From the NCBI RefSeq assembly GCF_017573545.1, contig NZ_JAGEOK010000020.1, positions 115,396 to 179,395 on the forward strand: DNA of 64,000 nt. The letters run 5' to 3'. Under the pieces are notes generated by a model. That model saw nothing but the letters and a program-made list of their open reading frames with translations. It ran no database searches and had not been told where the DNA came from. The stretch's first letter is position 1, and each line of letters begins with the position of its first letter. This document shows, piece by piece, positions 7,713 to 17,439 of the stretch. Source of the stretch: Actinomadura nitritigenes (lineage in GTDB: Bacteria; Actinomycetota; Actinomycetes; Streptosporangiales; Streptosporangiaceae). Made by a program: the position numbers and the translations under genes.

Positions 7713-8735
7713 TCAGTCGTGAGTATGAGCATCGATGAGCCGCGGGTCGGACACCGGCGCGGTGGCGGCCGCGGCGGCGGCGCCCGCGGCGCCCTCCGTG
7801 GCGTCTCCGGCGGTGCCCGCGGGGGCGGCGGGGCGGGCGCGGCGCAGGCCGCGGGTGCTGCGGGACACGGCGACGCCGGCGAGGCACAGGACGCCGCCGC
7901 CGAGCGTGACCAGGCCCGGCACCTCGCCGAGGAACAGCCACGACATCACCACCACGAGCGCGGGAGCCGCGTAGGTGGTGGCGCCCATCTTCCCGGCGGA
8001 CGTGCGGGCCAGCGCGTAGCCCCAGGTGGTGAAGGCGATCGCGGTGGGGAAGACGCCGAGGTAGACCATGTTCAGGGTCGCGCCGGCCGGGGCGTGCGCG
8101 GCCTGGGAGACCAGTTGCGGCGCGAACGGCAGGCAGGTGGCGGCGCCGATGGCGCAGGCCCACGTGGTGAACTGCAGCGGCGAGGCGTGCCGGAGCGCGG
8201 GCTTCTGGCTGACGACGCCGAACGCGTAGGTCACGGCGGCGAAGAGGCACAGGAGCACGCCGCCGACCGAGGCGTCGCCCTTCCCGGACATCGACAGGCC
8301 CACCACGGCGGCGCCCGCGAACGACACCGCCATCCCGGCCAGCAGCCGGGGCGCGAACCCCTCCTTCAGCAGCCAGCCGCCCAGCAGCGCGATGAGGATC
8401 GGGCCGATGTTGACCACGAGCGCCGCGGTGCCGGCGTCCACGAGCCGCTCGCCCCAGTTGAGCGCGACCATGTAGGCGCCGAACCACAGCACGCCCGCGG
8501 CGACGATGCCGGGCCAGGCGCCCTTCGGCGGCAGGCCCTCGCGCCGGACGAGGCAGATCGCGGCGAGCGCGACGGTGCCGGCGAGCAGCCGGCCGAGGGC
8601 GAGGGCCCCGGGGCCGTAGTCCTCGCCGGCGCTGCGGATGGCGACGAACGCCGAGGCCCACAGCACGACCGTGACGGCCGCCGCCGCGACGGCGAGCCGG
8701 TCGACGCCCGGACGCGGAGTACTGCCCTGTTGCAT
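7713..8735 (-). CDS. DMT-superfamily (EamA) transporter
   Basis: 340 residues from ATG 8735, chosen because aaggtg lies about 7 bases upstream on the coding strand; a GTG at 8744 would add three residues. Ten hydrophobic helices in two EamA halves are apparent, with characteristic GALALGRLLAGTVAL near the N-terminus, NIGPILIALLGGWLLKEGF at the end of the first half and APALVVVMSWLFLGEVPG near the end of the second. The C-terminal tail is Ala-rich and hydrophilic. Such proteins export amino acids or other small metabolites. Substrate unknown. It is probably the first gene of a minus-strand unit with the PASTA kinase and nfo (gap 36 bases). Confidence 0.88.
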   Translation of the reverse strand: MQQGSTPRPGVDRLAVAAAAVTVVLWASAFVAIRSAGEDYGPGALALGRLLAGTVALAAICLVRREGLPPKGAWPGIVAAGVLWFGAYMVALNWGERLVDAGTAALVVNIGPILIALLGGWLLKEGFAPRLLAGMAVSFAGAAVVGLSMSGKGDASVGGVLLCLFAAVTYAFGVVSQKPALRHASPLQFTTWACAIGAATCLPFAPQLVSQAAHAPAGATLNMVYLGVFPTAIAFTTWGYALARTSAGKMGATTYAAPALVVVMSWLFLGEVPGLVTLGGGVLCLAGVAVSRSTRGLRRARPAAPAGTAGDATEGAAGAAAAAATAPVSDPRLIDAHTHD

Positions 8736-8806
8736 GTGACGCACCTTAGGTTCGGGACGTTTCCATGAACACCGAAGGGTGCGGCGCGGTCGCGGGCGGC
8801 CCGTCC

Positions 8807-8879
8807 GGTGGACGCCCCCAGTCTGGGGACGTCCACCGTTCAGGTCCAGCGAATATTTCTTCAGCCGAAGCTTTAGCTC
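8807..8879 (-). terminator. Terminator hairpins downstream of thiG
   Basis: Two hairpins follow the thiG stop on the minus strand. The first (8861-8879, GCCGA/TCGGC arms with an inner AGC/GCT extension) is followed by an A/T-rich tgaagaaatattcg. The second (8807-8837) has an 8-bp outer stem GGTGGACG/CGTCCACC plus an inner CCCCA/TGGGG stem. They should end the thiO-thiS-thiG transcript and insulate the DMT transporter gene. Confidence 0.6.
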
Positions 8880-8894
8880 GGCTTCAATGACCGC

Positions 8895-9692
8895 TCAGGA
8901 CGACGCGAGGCCCTCGAACGGCGAGGACGCCTGGGCGTAGCGGCGCTTCGGGATCCGTCCGGCCAGCCGGGCGAGCCGCCCGGCCTCGACGGCGTGCCGC
9001 ATCGCCGCGGCCATCCGGGCGGGCGACTGCGCGCGGGTGACGGCGGTCGCCAGCAGCACCGCGTCGCAGCCGAGCTCCATCGCCAGCGCGGCGTCGGACG
9101 CGGTGCCGAGCCCCGCGTCCAGGATCACCGGGACCTCCGCCCGCTCGACGATCAGCTCGATGTTGTGCGGGTTGCGGATGCCGAGCCCCGACCCGATCGG
9201 CGAGCCCAGCGGCATGACCGCCGCGCAGCCGAGCTGCTCCAGCCGGTGCGCGAGCACCGGGTCGTCGTTGGTGTAGGGCAGGACGACGAAGCCGTCGTCG
9301 ACGAGCTGCTCGGCGGCCTCCACCAGCTCGATCGGGTCCGGCAGGAGCGTCCGCTCGTCCGCGATCACCTCCAGCTTGACCCAGTTCGTGCCGAGCGCCT
9401 CGCGCGCCATCTTCGCGGTCAGCACGGCCTCGCCCGCGGTGAAGCAGCCCGCGGTGTTCGGCAGCACCCGGATGCCGCACTCGCCGAGGACGTCGAGCAC
9501 GGAGCCGCGCGCCGACGGGTCGACCCGCCGCATCGCGACCGTGGTGAGCGCCGTCCCCGACGCGGTCAGCGCCTCGCGCAGCACGTGCATGCTGGGCGCC
9601 CCGCCGGTGCCCATGATCAGCCGGGAGCCGATCTCCTCGCCGGCGATCACCAGGGCGTCGGCGGCGGCGTCGTTCGTCGTGTCCCGTGTCAC
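8895..9692 (-). CDS. thiG: Thiazole synthase ThiG
   Basis: 265 residues. It condenses 1-deoxy-D-xylulose 5-phosphate, dehydroglycine and ThiS-thiocarboxylate to the thiazole phosphate of thiamine. Visible marks are the Schiff-base lysine in NWVKLEVIAD, the LLPDPIELVEAAEQLV segment, the Gly-rich phosphate site GSPIGSGLGIRNPHN, and the LDAGLGTASDAALAMELGCDAVLLATA C-terminal barrel strand. The start lies 3 bases after the thiS stop, so the two are coupled. Third gene of the riboswitch-controlled thiO-thiS-thiG unit. Confidence 0.97.
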   Translation of the reverse strand: MTRDTTNDAAADALVIAGEEIGSRLIMGTGGAPSMHVLREALTASGTALTTVAMRRVDPSARGSVLDVLGECGIRVLPNTAGCFTAGEAVLTAKMAREALGTNWVKLEVIADERTLLPDPIELVEAAEQLVDDGFVVLPYTNDDPVLAHRLEQLGCAAVMPLGSPIGSGLGIRNPHNIELIVERAEVPVILDAGLGTASDAALAMELGCDAVLLATAVTRAQSPARMAAAMRHAVEAGRLARLAGRIPKRRYAQASSPFEGLASS

Positions 9693-9695
9693 CGG

Positions 9696-9896
9696 TCAGC
9701 CTCCCTGCACCGCGGTCAGCACCTCGAGGCGGTCCGCCTCGCGCAGCGTCGTCGCCTCCCACGCCGAGCGCCGGACGACCTCGTCGTTCAGCGCCGCCGC
9801 CACGCCGGACGCGGCGGTGGTGACGGCCGCGACCGCCTGCGCCACGGACGCGCCGTCCGGCAGCTCGCGCGGCTCTCCGTTCACGATGATCCTCAT
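9696..9896 (-). CDS. thiS: Sulfur carrier protein ThiS
   Basis: 66 residues with the ubiquitin-like beta-grasp pattern: MRIIVNGEPRELPDGASV at the N-terminus, VAAALNDEVVRRSAWEATTLREADRLEVL in the middle, and the obligatory C-terminal Gly-Gly (AVQGG) that is adenylated and turned into a thiocarboxylate to donate sulfur to ThiG. The ATG at 9896 is preceded directly by a GTG (9899); the ATG fits the family length. It lies between thiO and thiG, 3 bases from thiG. Confidence 0.95.
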   Translation of the reverse strand: MRIIVNGEPRELPDGASVAQAVAAVTTAASGVAAALNDEVVRRSAWEATTLREADRLEVLTAVQGG

Positions 9897-9948
9897 CACT
9901 GCACGACCTTCATCACTGCGGCCTTGATCACTGCGTCCTCATCACTGC
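9894..9948 (-). repeat. Four tandem gcagtgatg units between thiO and thiS
   Basis: Nine-base units (minus strand GCAGTGATG, one copy with GATC in place of GATG) recur at 9894-9902, 9911-9919, 9926-9934 and 9940-9948, spaced 14-17 bases. The first unit on the minus strand contains the thiO stop and the last contains the thiS start, so every unit carries an overlapping stop/start-like tGATGa or GTGAT. Confidence 0.75.
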
Positions 9949-11066
9949 GGTCCGGGGGCGAAGCGGGCGGGGGAGAACGGGGCGGCCACCTCGGGCACGG
10001 GGCCGTCCAGGAGCATCGCCGCGAGGGCGTCGGCGCTGACCGGCGCCAGCAGGATGCCGTTGCGGAAGTGGCCCGTGCCGAGGTAGAGGCCGGGCAGCCC
10101 GGTGGGGCCCATCAGCGGGGCGTTGTCCGGGGAGCCGGGCCGCAGGCCCGCGGTGACCTCGGCGAACTCCAGCTCGGTGAGGCCGGGCAGCAGCTCGCGG
10201 GCGTCCCGCAGCAGCTCCCACAGGCCGCCCGCGGTGACCCGCGTGTCGAAGCCCAGCTCCTCCTGCGTGGCGCCGATGACGATCTCGCCGTCCGCGCGCG
10301 GCACCAGGTAGACCGACGAGCCCTTCACCAGGCCGCGGGTGGTGCGCCGCAGGAACGGCACCGGCGTGCGGAGCCTGATCACCTGGCCCTTGACGGGGCG
10401 GACGGGTGGAACGGTCCCGGCGGGCAGGCCCTCCAGGTCGCCCGACCAGGGCCCGGCGGCCAGCAGCACCCGGTCCGCGCGGACCTCGGTGCCGTCGTCC
10501 AGCAGGACCCCGGCGGCCGCGTCGCGCTCGACCAGCAGGCCCTTCGCGCGCCGCCGCACCAGCCGGACGCCCAGCCGCTCGCCGGCCGCCAGCAGCGCGG
10601 GGGCGAGCCTGCGCGGGTCGACCGAGCCGTCCTCGGGGGCGAGCAGGCCGCCGCGCACGCCGGGCGCGAGCATCGGCTCGGCCCTGCGGCACTCGCGGCC
10701 GGTGAGGGCCTCGACGGGGATGCCGAGGCTCTCCTGGAAGGCGCGCAGGTCCTCCAGGACCTTCAGGTCGTCGGCGTCGAACGCGACCTGGAGCGTCCCG
10801 TCGTCGCGGTAGCCGGTGTCGAGGCCGGTGGCCTCGGCCAGCTCGGCGGCGAACGCGCCGTAGCGGTCGCGGGAGGCGAGGCCGAGCCGCAGCAGCGGCT
10901 CCTCGCCGTAGCTCAGCTCGCTGACGGGGGTCAGCATGCCCGCGGCGACCGACGAGGCGCCGCTCGCGGGCGCCGGGTCGACGAGGGTGACGGCGGCGCC
11001 GCCCTGCGCGGCCCGCCAGGCGGTGGCCAGGCCGATGACCCCGGCCCCGATGATCGCGATCTGCAA
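9942..11066 (-). CDS. thiO: Glycine oxidase ThiO
   Basis: 374 residues. An FAD-dependent amine oxidase that turns glycine into dehydroglycine for ThiG. The FAD dinucleotide-binding motif IAIIGAGVIGLATAWRAAQ is at the N-terminus; GASSVAAGMLTPVSELSYGEEPLL and the C-terminal VTAGLRPGSPDNAPLMGPT and LGTGHFRNGILLAP match the family. The start is a TTG at 11066, eight bases after a GAAGGGAG ribosome site that belongs to the 3' end of the TPP riboswitch. It leads the thiO-thiS-thiG unit. Confidence 0.95.
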   Translation of the reverse strand: MQIAIIGAGVIGLATAWRAAQGGAAVTLVDPAPASGASSVAAGMLTPVSELSYGEEPLLRLGLASRDRYGAFAAELAEATGLDTGYRDDGTLQVAFDADDLKVLEDLRAFQESLGIPVEALTGRECRRAEPMLAPGVRGGLLAPEDGSVDPRRLAPALLAAGERLGVRLVRRRAKGLLVERDAAAGVLLDDGTEVRADRVLLAAGPWSGDLEGLPAGTVPPVRPVKGQVIRLRTPVPFLRRTTRGLVKGSSVYLVPRADGEIVIGATQEELGFDTRVTAGGLWELLRDARELLPGLTELEFAEVTAGLRPGSPDNAPLMGPTGLPGLYLGTGHFRNGILLAPVSADALAAMLLDGPVPEVAAPFSPARFAPGPQ

Positions 11067-11070
11067 TGCG

Positions 11071-11158
11071 CGCTCCCTTCGCCGGCATGATCCGGATCAG
11101 GTCGTGGCGGTCGGCGGCCCGGTCAGCCGCCCTCTCAGCCCGGTCGCACCGGACTCCC
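11071..11158 (-). promoter_or_regulatory. TPP riboswitch (THI element)
   Basis: On the minus strand the conserved blocks appear in order: gggagtccg, ccgggctgagagggc (P2/P3 pyrimidine sensor), ccgacc and acctgatccggatcatg (pyrophosphate sensor), ending in ccggcgaagggag. The last purine tract (GAAGGGAG, 11080-11073) is also the thiO ribosome site, so TPP binding very likely blocks translation initiation, with no separate terminator visible. It represses thiO-thiS-thiG when thiamine pyrophosphate is plentiful. Confidence 0.95.
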
Positions 11159-11276
11159 GCGCCCTGTTGTGTTGTGCACGTGCGCTTTGCCCCCACCATA
11201 CGACCAACAGGCGGAATGCACCTGTCTGGACACCCGTCCAAAACCGCTCCGGCGGGCCCGGTTAGGGTGGGCGCCC

Positions 11277-12512
11277 ATGGACAGGGTCATCGTCGTGGGC
11301 GGCGGGCTGGCGGGCGTGCGGGCCGCCGAGGCACTGAGGGGCAAGGGGTACGAGGGCGCGCTGACCCTCGTCTCGGCGGAGCGGCACATGCCGTACGACC
11401 GGCCGCCGCTGTCGAAGGCGGTGCTGGCGGGCGACTCCGACGACACCACCGTGGACGCCGACTGGGACGCGCTCCGCTGCGAGGTGCTGCTCGGCGAGCG
11501 CGCCACCGGCCTGCGCCTCGACGCGCCGGGCCGCGACGGCCGGGGCGGCGGCACCGTCGCGACCACCGCCGGGGACCTGCCCTTCGACGGCCTGGTCATC
11601 GCCACCGGCGCCGAGCCCGTCACGCTGCCGGGCGACGGCCGCCAGCACGTCCTGCGCACCATCGACGACTCCCGCGACCTGCGCGGACGCCTCACCGAGG
11701 GCGCCCGGATCGTGATCGTCGGCGCGGGCTGGATCGGCGCCGAGGTCGCCACCACCGCCGCGAAGAAGGGCTGCGCCGTCACCGTCGTCGAGGCCGCCGA
11801 CACCCCGCTCGCGGTCGCGCTCGGCCAGGAGATCGGCGCGCTCACCATCCCCTGGTACGCCGAGGCGGGCGTCGAACTGCGCACCGGCGTCAAGGTCGCC
11901 GCGGTCGAGCACGGCGGCCTCGCCCTCGCCGGCCCCGGCGGCGGCGAGCGGATCGACGCCGACGAGGTCGTCGTCGGGATCGGCGTCCGGCCCGCGCTCG
12001 GCTGGCTGGACGGCTCCGGCCTGCTGCTGGAGCGCGGCGTCGTCACCGACGGCTCGTTCCGGGCCGTGACGGACGACGAGGCCGGCGCCGTCCGCACCGA
12101 CGTCGTGGCGGTCGGCGACTGCGCCGCCTGGTGGTCGGAGCGGTACGGGCGGCGGCTCCTCGTCGAGCATTGGGACACCGCCCTCAACGCCCCCGACGTC
12201 GCCGCGGCGGCCCTGCTCGGCCAGGAGGCGGTCTACGACGCCGCCCCCTACTTCTGGTCCGAGCAGTTCGGCCGGATGGTGCAGTACGCCGGGCACCACG
12301 CGCGGTCCGAGCGGCTCGTCCACCGCGGCGACCCGTCCGGCCGCAAGTGGGCGGTGGCGTGGCTGACCGGCGACCGGCTCGACGCGATCCTGACCGTGGA
12401 CAGCCCGCGCGACCTGGTGCAGGCCAGGCGGGTGATCGCGGCCGGGACGCCGGTGGATCCGGAGGCGATCGCGGACCCGGGCGTCCCCGTCCGCCAGGCC
12501 GTTCGCGGGTAG
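11277..12512 (+). CDS. FAD-dependent ferredoxin/rubredoxin reductase-like oxidoreductase
   Basis: 411 residues. N-terminal FAD motif VIVVGGGLAGVRAAEALR (4-21), the substrate/FAD segment HMPYDRPPLSK, FDGLVIATGAEP, second Rossmann (NAD) motif RIVIVGAGWIGAEVATTAAKKG (about 144-165) and the second FAD site VVAVGDCAAWW. A C-terminal reductase domain follows with FWSEQFGRMVQYAGHH. It resembles electron-transfer reductases of the rhodocoxin/biphenyl dioxygenase type that feed P450s or dioxygenases. No ferredoxin or oxygenase gene is next to it; its position between thi genes is seen in other actinobacteria. ATG start, with the thiO TPP riboswitch diverging upstream. Confidence 0.88.
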   Translation: MDRVIVVGGGLAGVRAAEALRGKGYEGALTLVSAERHMPYDRPPLSKAVLAGDSDDTTVDADWDALRCEVLLGERATGLRLDAPGRDGRGGGTVATTAGDLPFDGLVIATGAEPVTLPGDGRQHVLRTIDDSRDLRGRLTEGARIVIVGAGWIGAEVATTAAKKGCAVTVVEAADTPLAVALGQEIGALTIPWYAEAGVELRTGVKVAAVEHGGLALAGPGGGERIDADEVVVGIGVRPALGWLDGSGLLLERGVVTDGSFRAVTDDEAGAVRTDVVAVGDCAAWWSERYGRRLLVEHWDTALNAPDVAAAALLGQEAVYDAAPYFWSEQFGRMVQYAGHHARSERLVHRGDPSGRKWAVAWLTGDRLDAILTVDSPRDLVQARRVIAAGTPVDPEAIADPGVPVRQAVRG

Positions 12513-12581
12513 CGGAACCGGACCGCCGGTAACGGCGGCCGGACGGGTTTGAGGCTTCCGAAGGCGTGGTAGCAAGGGGGC

Positions 12582-12965
12582 GTGACCCAGACGCACGCAA
12601 CCGTTGACAGCGCACTGGACCCCCGCACCGACGCCCTCGCCGGCGACTGGCTCTCGCTCCGCGAGACGGCGGAGCGGCTCGGCATCAAGACCAGCCGGAT
12701 CAAGCAGCTCATCAGCGAGCGCAAGCTGCTGTCGGTCCGCCGCGACGGCGAGCCGATGGTGCCGGCGGCGTTCATCAAGGACGGCCAGGTCATCAAGGGC
12801 CTGTCCGGCACGCTGACGCTGCTGTCGGACGCCGGCTTCGACGAGGTCGAGACCCTCCGCTGGCTGTTCACCGCCGACGACACGCTTCCCGGCACGCCCG
12901 TCCAGGCGCTCAGCGAGAACCGGGGGACCGAGGTGCGGCGACGCGCCCAGGCCCTGGCATTCTGA
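12582..12965 (+). CDS. Rv2175c-family DNA-binding protein
   Basis: 127 residues from GTG 12582. A winged or MerR-like helix-turn-helix is visible at about 24-60 (WLSLRETAERLGIKTSRIKQLISERKL, RDGEPMVPAAFI), followed by the family tail LSGTLTLLSDAGFDEVETLRWLFTADDTLPGTPVQAL. In M. tuberculosis Rv2175c binds DNA and is phosphorylated by the neighbouring kinase PknL on an N-terminal Thr. The Thr residues near the start here (MTQTHATVD) could play that role. Two kinase genes lie within 7 kb on either side. Confidence 0.9.
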   Translation: MTQTHATVDSALDPRTDALAGDWLSLRETAERLGIKTSRIKQLISERKLLSVRRDGEPMVPAAFIKDGQVIKGLSGTLTLLSDAGFDEVETLRWLFTADDTLPGTPVQALSENRGTEVRRRAQALAF

Positions 12966-13053
12966 CCCGAACCGACCGAGCGACCGGCCGCGGGGCCACG
13001 CCGCCGTGCGTGGCCCCGCGCCGCATGCCCACCGAAAGGAAACCGCCCCCACC

Positions 13054-13731
13054 GTGTCCAGGCACATCCCGACCGAACGGGCCGTGGCGCTGCGCGCCCG
13101 GCTCAGCCGCGCCCGCCTCTACCTCTGCACGGACGCGAGGGAGCGCCAGGGGGACCTGCCCGCCTTCCTGGACGCGGCGCTCGGCAACGGCGTCGACATC
13201 GTCCAGCTGCGCCAGAAGGGCCTGGAGGCCCGGCAGGAGATGGCCTACCTGGAGGTGTTCCGGGCGGCGTGCGAGCGGCACGGGGCGCTGCTGGCGGTCA
13301 ACGACCGCGCCGACGTCGCCCGCGCGGTCGGCGCCGACGTGCTGCACCTCGGGCAGGACGACCTGCCGGTGCCGGCCGCCCGCGAGATCGTCGGCGGGGA
13401 CGTGCTGATCGGCCGGTCCACGCACTCCGACGAGCAGGCGTCCGCGGCGTCCGCCGAGCCGGGCGTGGACTACTTCTGCGCGGGCCCGGTGTGGCCCACG
13501 CCGACCAAGCCGGGACGTCCCGCGCCCGGCCCGAAGCTGCTGGAGTACGTGGCGGCGCAGCGCCAGCCCCGCCCGTGGTTCGCGATCGGCGGCGTCGACC
13601 TCGGCAACCTCGGCGAGGTGCTGGACGCGGGGGCCGAGCGCGTCGTGGTGGTCCGGGCGATCACCGAGGCCGACGACCCGGGCGCCGCGGCCGCCGAGTT
13701 CGCCCGCCGCCTCCCCGCCCCCGCCGCCTGA
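13054..13731 (+). CDS. thiE: Thiamine-phosphate synthase ThiE
   Basis: 225 residues from GTG 13054, preceded by gaaagga. It joins the pyrimidine pyrophosphate and thiazole phosphate to thiamine phosphate. TIM-barrel motifs are clear: YLCTDARE, VDIVQLRQKG, LLAVNDRADVARAVGADVLHLGQDDLP, LIGRSTHS, VDYFCAGPVWPTPTKPGRPAPG and FAIGGVDLGN. It is on the plus strand, unlike the other thi genes, and has no TPP riboswitch of its own. Its start is 88 bases after the Rv2175c-type gene, with which it may be co-transcribed. Confidence 0.95.
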   Translation: MSRHIPTERAVALRARLSRARLYLCTDARERQGDLPAFLDAALGNGVDIVQLRQKGLEARQEMAYLEVFRAACERHGALLAVNDRADVARAVGADVLHLGQDDLPVPAAREIVGGDVLIGRSTHSDEQASAASAEPGVDYFCAGPVWPTPTKPGRPAPGPKLLEYVAAQRQPRPWFAIGGVDLGNLGEVLDAGAERVVVVRAITEADDPGAAAAEFARRLPAPAA

Positions 13732-13788
13732 GGCGGGCGACGGGGATCACGGTGCGGGCGGTCCCGCCGATGACCGACAATGGGGATC

Positions 13789-13950
13789 ATGAGCGTGGGA
13801 CCCGACGACGACCGGCCGGTCGACCTGGGCGACGACCTGGAGATCCTGCCGGACCAGACCGCCGACGACACCGACACCGGCTGGGGCGAGTGGCGCACCG
13901 GCGGCGATGACGACGCGCGGCTGATCGAGGAGCGCCCCCCGCACTGGTGA
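13789..13950 (+). CDS. Small acidic conserved protein, 53 residues
   Basis: ATG 13789 to TGA 13948-13950. The product is strongly acidic and polar: MSVGPDDDRPVDLGDDL at the start, then DQTADDTDTGWGEW and the C-terminal LIEERPPHW. The Asp/Glu-rich body with a Trp-containing GWGEW and an aromatic PPHW ending looks like a conserved short protein seen beside these loci in other actinomycetes (recollection, not searched). No membrane segment or known domain. It follows thiE by 57 bases and ends 82 bases before the convergent kinase gene. Function unknown. Confidence 0.7.
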   Translation: MSVGPDDDRPVDLGDDLEILPDQTADDTDTGWGEWRTGGDDDARLIEERPPHW

Positions 13951-14032
13951 CCACCGGTGCCGGTGAGCGCCGCAGGGCCCGCCACCGGGACGGCCCACCG
14001 CTGGAACAGGACGCCGCTGGAACAGCACGCCG

Positions 14033-15157
<1,125 letters not shown>

Positions 15158-15243
15158 GGGGGGACTCCGACTCGGCGGGGACGGACGAAGATTTCCTCAT
15201 TTGTACCGTGTCACCCCGGACCGGGGCAGCGGAACCCCGATCT

Positions 15244-17439
15244 TTACTTTTCGGGGCACGTCCCGAAGCTCCCGGTCTGCTCGATATCGCGCTCGGAGCC
15301 GCCGACCATCGCCTTGTAGCAGCCGGCCGCCACCTTCCACGCCTGCGCGCCCTGGTTCCAGTACGCCAGGGACCGCGAGGTCAGCGGGAACGTGACGCGC
15401 CTGCTCTGGCCCGGGGCCAGGGCGACCTTGGCGTAGCCCTTGAGCTGCCTGGGCGGCTGCGGGACGTCCACGCCGGCGGAGGGCAGCCCGAGGTACAGCT
15501 GCGGGACGGCGGTCCCCGCGCGGGTGCCGGTGTTGGTCACCGTGACCTGCACCGACGTGGACGACGCGGTCAGCCCGCTGTAGCGGAACGTCGTGTACGA
15601 CAGGCCGTGCCCGAACGGGAACGCCGGCGTGAGGCCCTTGGCGTCGTAGTGCCGGTAGCCGACCATGACGCCCTCGGTGAACGCGACGGTCCTGTTCACG
15701 CCGGGGAACTGCGACGGGTTCCCGGCGAGGGGCGCGTCGCCCTCGGCTGCGGGGAAGGTGACGGGCAGCCGCCCGCCCGGGTCCACGTCGCCGTACAGGA
15801 CGCGGGCCAGCGCGTTCCCGCCCTCCTGGCCCGGGTACCAGGCCTCGATGATGCCCTTCACCTGGTTGCGCCAGGGGGTGAGGACGGGGCCGCCGGTCTC
15901 CAGGACGACGATCGTGTTGGGGTTGGCCCTGGCGACGGCACCGATCAGCGCGTCCTGGTCGCCGCGCAGCGGTTCGCCGCACTGGAGCGTCAGGCAGGAG
16001 CGGTCGAAGAACTCGCCCTCGCTGTCGGTCGCGAACACGATCGCGACGTCGGCCTTGCGGGCGGCGTCGGCGGCGGCGCCCGCGTCGTCGCCGTCGTTGT
16101 AGCTGATCTTCGTGCCGGAGCCGGCGCGCCGGGCGATGCCGTCCTGCGCGCCGACGGACGTGAACGGCACGACGTTCGCCGACCCGGTCCCGCTCTGGCT
16201 CTGCCGCGCGGCCCGCCCGATCAGCGCGATCGAGGACGGCGACTTCAGCGGCAGGATCCCGCCCGCGTTGCGCAGCAGCGTGATGCCGCCCTCCGCGATG
16301 CTCCGCGCGGCGGTCTCGCTCGCCGTCCGGTCGATCGCTGCGAGGTCGTTCGGGTACGCCTGCCGGTCGAAGACCCCGAACGCGAACATCGTCCGCAGCA
16401 CGTTGCGGACGTGCCCGTCGATCGTCGCCCGCGTGACCTTCTTCTGCGCGACCGCCGCCTTGAGCAGGAACGCGTTGTACTTCATGCCGAGCGGCAGCTC
16501 CATGTCGAGGCCGCCGTTGGCGGCGCCCGCGGTGTCCTGCGCGGCGGTGTGGTCGGACGGCACGAACCCCTTGAAGCCCCACTCCGCCCGCAGGATCCGG
16601 TTGAGGGCGCCGTCGTCCTGGCAGGCCCAGCGGCCGTTCAGCTTCCCGAAGCCGCACATGACGGTCGCCGCGCCGCCCTGCTTCACCGCCGCCTCGAACG
16701 GCGGCAGGTAGATCTCCCGCAGCGTCCTCGGATCGACCTTCATGTCCAGCGACAGCCGGTCGGTCTCCTGGGTGTAGACGGCCATGTGCTTGACCGACGC
16801 CATCACGCCCTGCGCCTGCGCGCCGCGGATCCACGCGGCCCCGAGCCCGGACGACAGGTAGGGGTCCTCGCCGAAGCCCTCGAACGAGCGGCCGTTGCGC
16901 GGCGCGCGCAGCACGTCCACGGTCGGCCCGAAGATCAGGTCGTTGCCGCGGTGCCGGGCCTCCCACCCGACCGTCCCGCCGTACAGCCGCGCCGCCGCCG
17001 GGTCGAACCCGGCGGCCAGCGCGATCGGCGCGGGCAGCCGGGTCGCCTTGCCCTGCCGGACGCCCGCCGGGCCGTCGGCCATGTAGAGGGGCGGGACGCC
17101 GAGGCGCGGGACGCCGCTGTTGGTGTCGGCGTGCGCGGTGTCGATGAACCCGCCGAGGGGGCCGCCGAGCGGGTCGTCCGACGCGAGCATCGCGATCTTC
17201 TCGTCGTCGGTCATCTTCGCCATGAGCAGCGCGGTCCGCCTGTCCGGGCCGAGGGCGGTGTCGCACCAGGGCCGCTGGGCCGGGTCCCCGCACCGGCTCT
17301 GCGCCGCCTGTGCGGGCCCTGCGGCCCGTGCGGCCTGCGCCGGGACGGCCGCGGACAGCGGGGCCGCGAGGGCGAGCACGGACGCCAGCGCCCCCGCGGC
17401 AGGCGTCCACCGCCCCGTCCGTCCTAACGCGCGCCGCAT
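15244..17439 (-). CDS. Secreted glycoside hydrolase family 3 (beta-glucosidase type)
   Basis: 731 residues. A signal peptide (Arg-rich start, hydrophobic core, cleavage near VPAQA) is followed by a GH3 N-terminal barrel (PPLYMADGPAGVR, GPTVDVLRAPRNGRSFEGFGEDPYLSS, VMASVKHMAVYTQETDR, TVMCGFGKLNG, GFVPSDHTAAQDTAGAANGGLDMELP), with the catalytic Asp expected in the SDHTA segment. A GH3 C-terminal sandwich (GGITLLRNAGGILPL, IVFATDSEGEFFDRSCL) and a fibronectin III-like domain (YTTFRYSGL, VTNTGTRAG) follow. Several Cys suggest disulfides in the exported protein. The SDH in place of the usual SDW/SD-G-W is a notable variation. Its ATG overlaps the stop of the upstream CMD gene by one base. Substrate unknown; a beta-linked oligosaccharide is likely. 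Confidence 0.93.
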   Translation of the reverse strand: MRRALGRTGRWTPAAGALASVLALAAPLSAAVPAQAARAAGPAQAAQSRCGDPAQRPWCDTALGPDRRTALLMAKMTDDEKIAMLASDDPLGGPLGGFIDTAHADTNSGVPRLGVPPLYMADGPAGVRQGKATRLPAPIALAAGFDPAAARLYGGTVGWEARHRGNDLIFGPTVDVLRAPRNGRSFEGFGEDPYLSSGLGAAWIRGAQAQGVMASVKHMAVYTQETDRLSLDMKVDPRTLREIYLPPFEAAVKQGGAATVMCGFGKLNGRWACQDDGALNRILRAEWGFKGFVPSDHTAAQDTAGAANGGLDMELPLGMKYNAFLLKAAVAQKKVTRATIDGHVRNVLRTMFAFGVFDRQAYPNDLAAIDRTASETAARSIAEGGITLLRNAGGILPLKSPSSIALIGRAARQSQSGTGSANVVPFTSVGAQDGIARRAGSGTKISYNDGDDAGAAADAARKADVAIVFATDSEGEFFDRSCLTLQCGEPLRGDQDALIGAVARANPNTIVVLETGGPVLTPWRNQVKGIIEAWYPGQEGGNALARVLYGDVDPGGRLPVTFPAAEGDAPLAGNPSQFPGVNRTVAFTEGVMVGYRHYDAKGLTPAFPFGHGLSYTTFRYSGLTASSTSVQVTVTNTGTRAGTAVPQLYLGLPSAGVDVPQPPRQLKGYAKVALAPGQSRRVTFPLTSRSLAYWNQGAQAWKVAAGCYKAMVGGSERDIEQTGSFGTCPEK

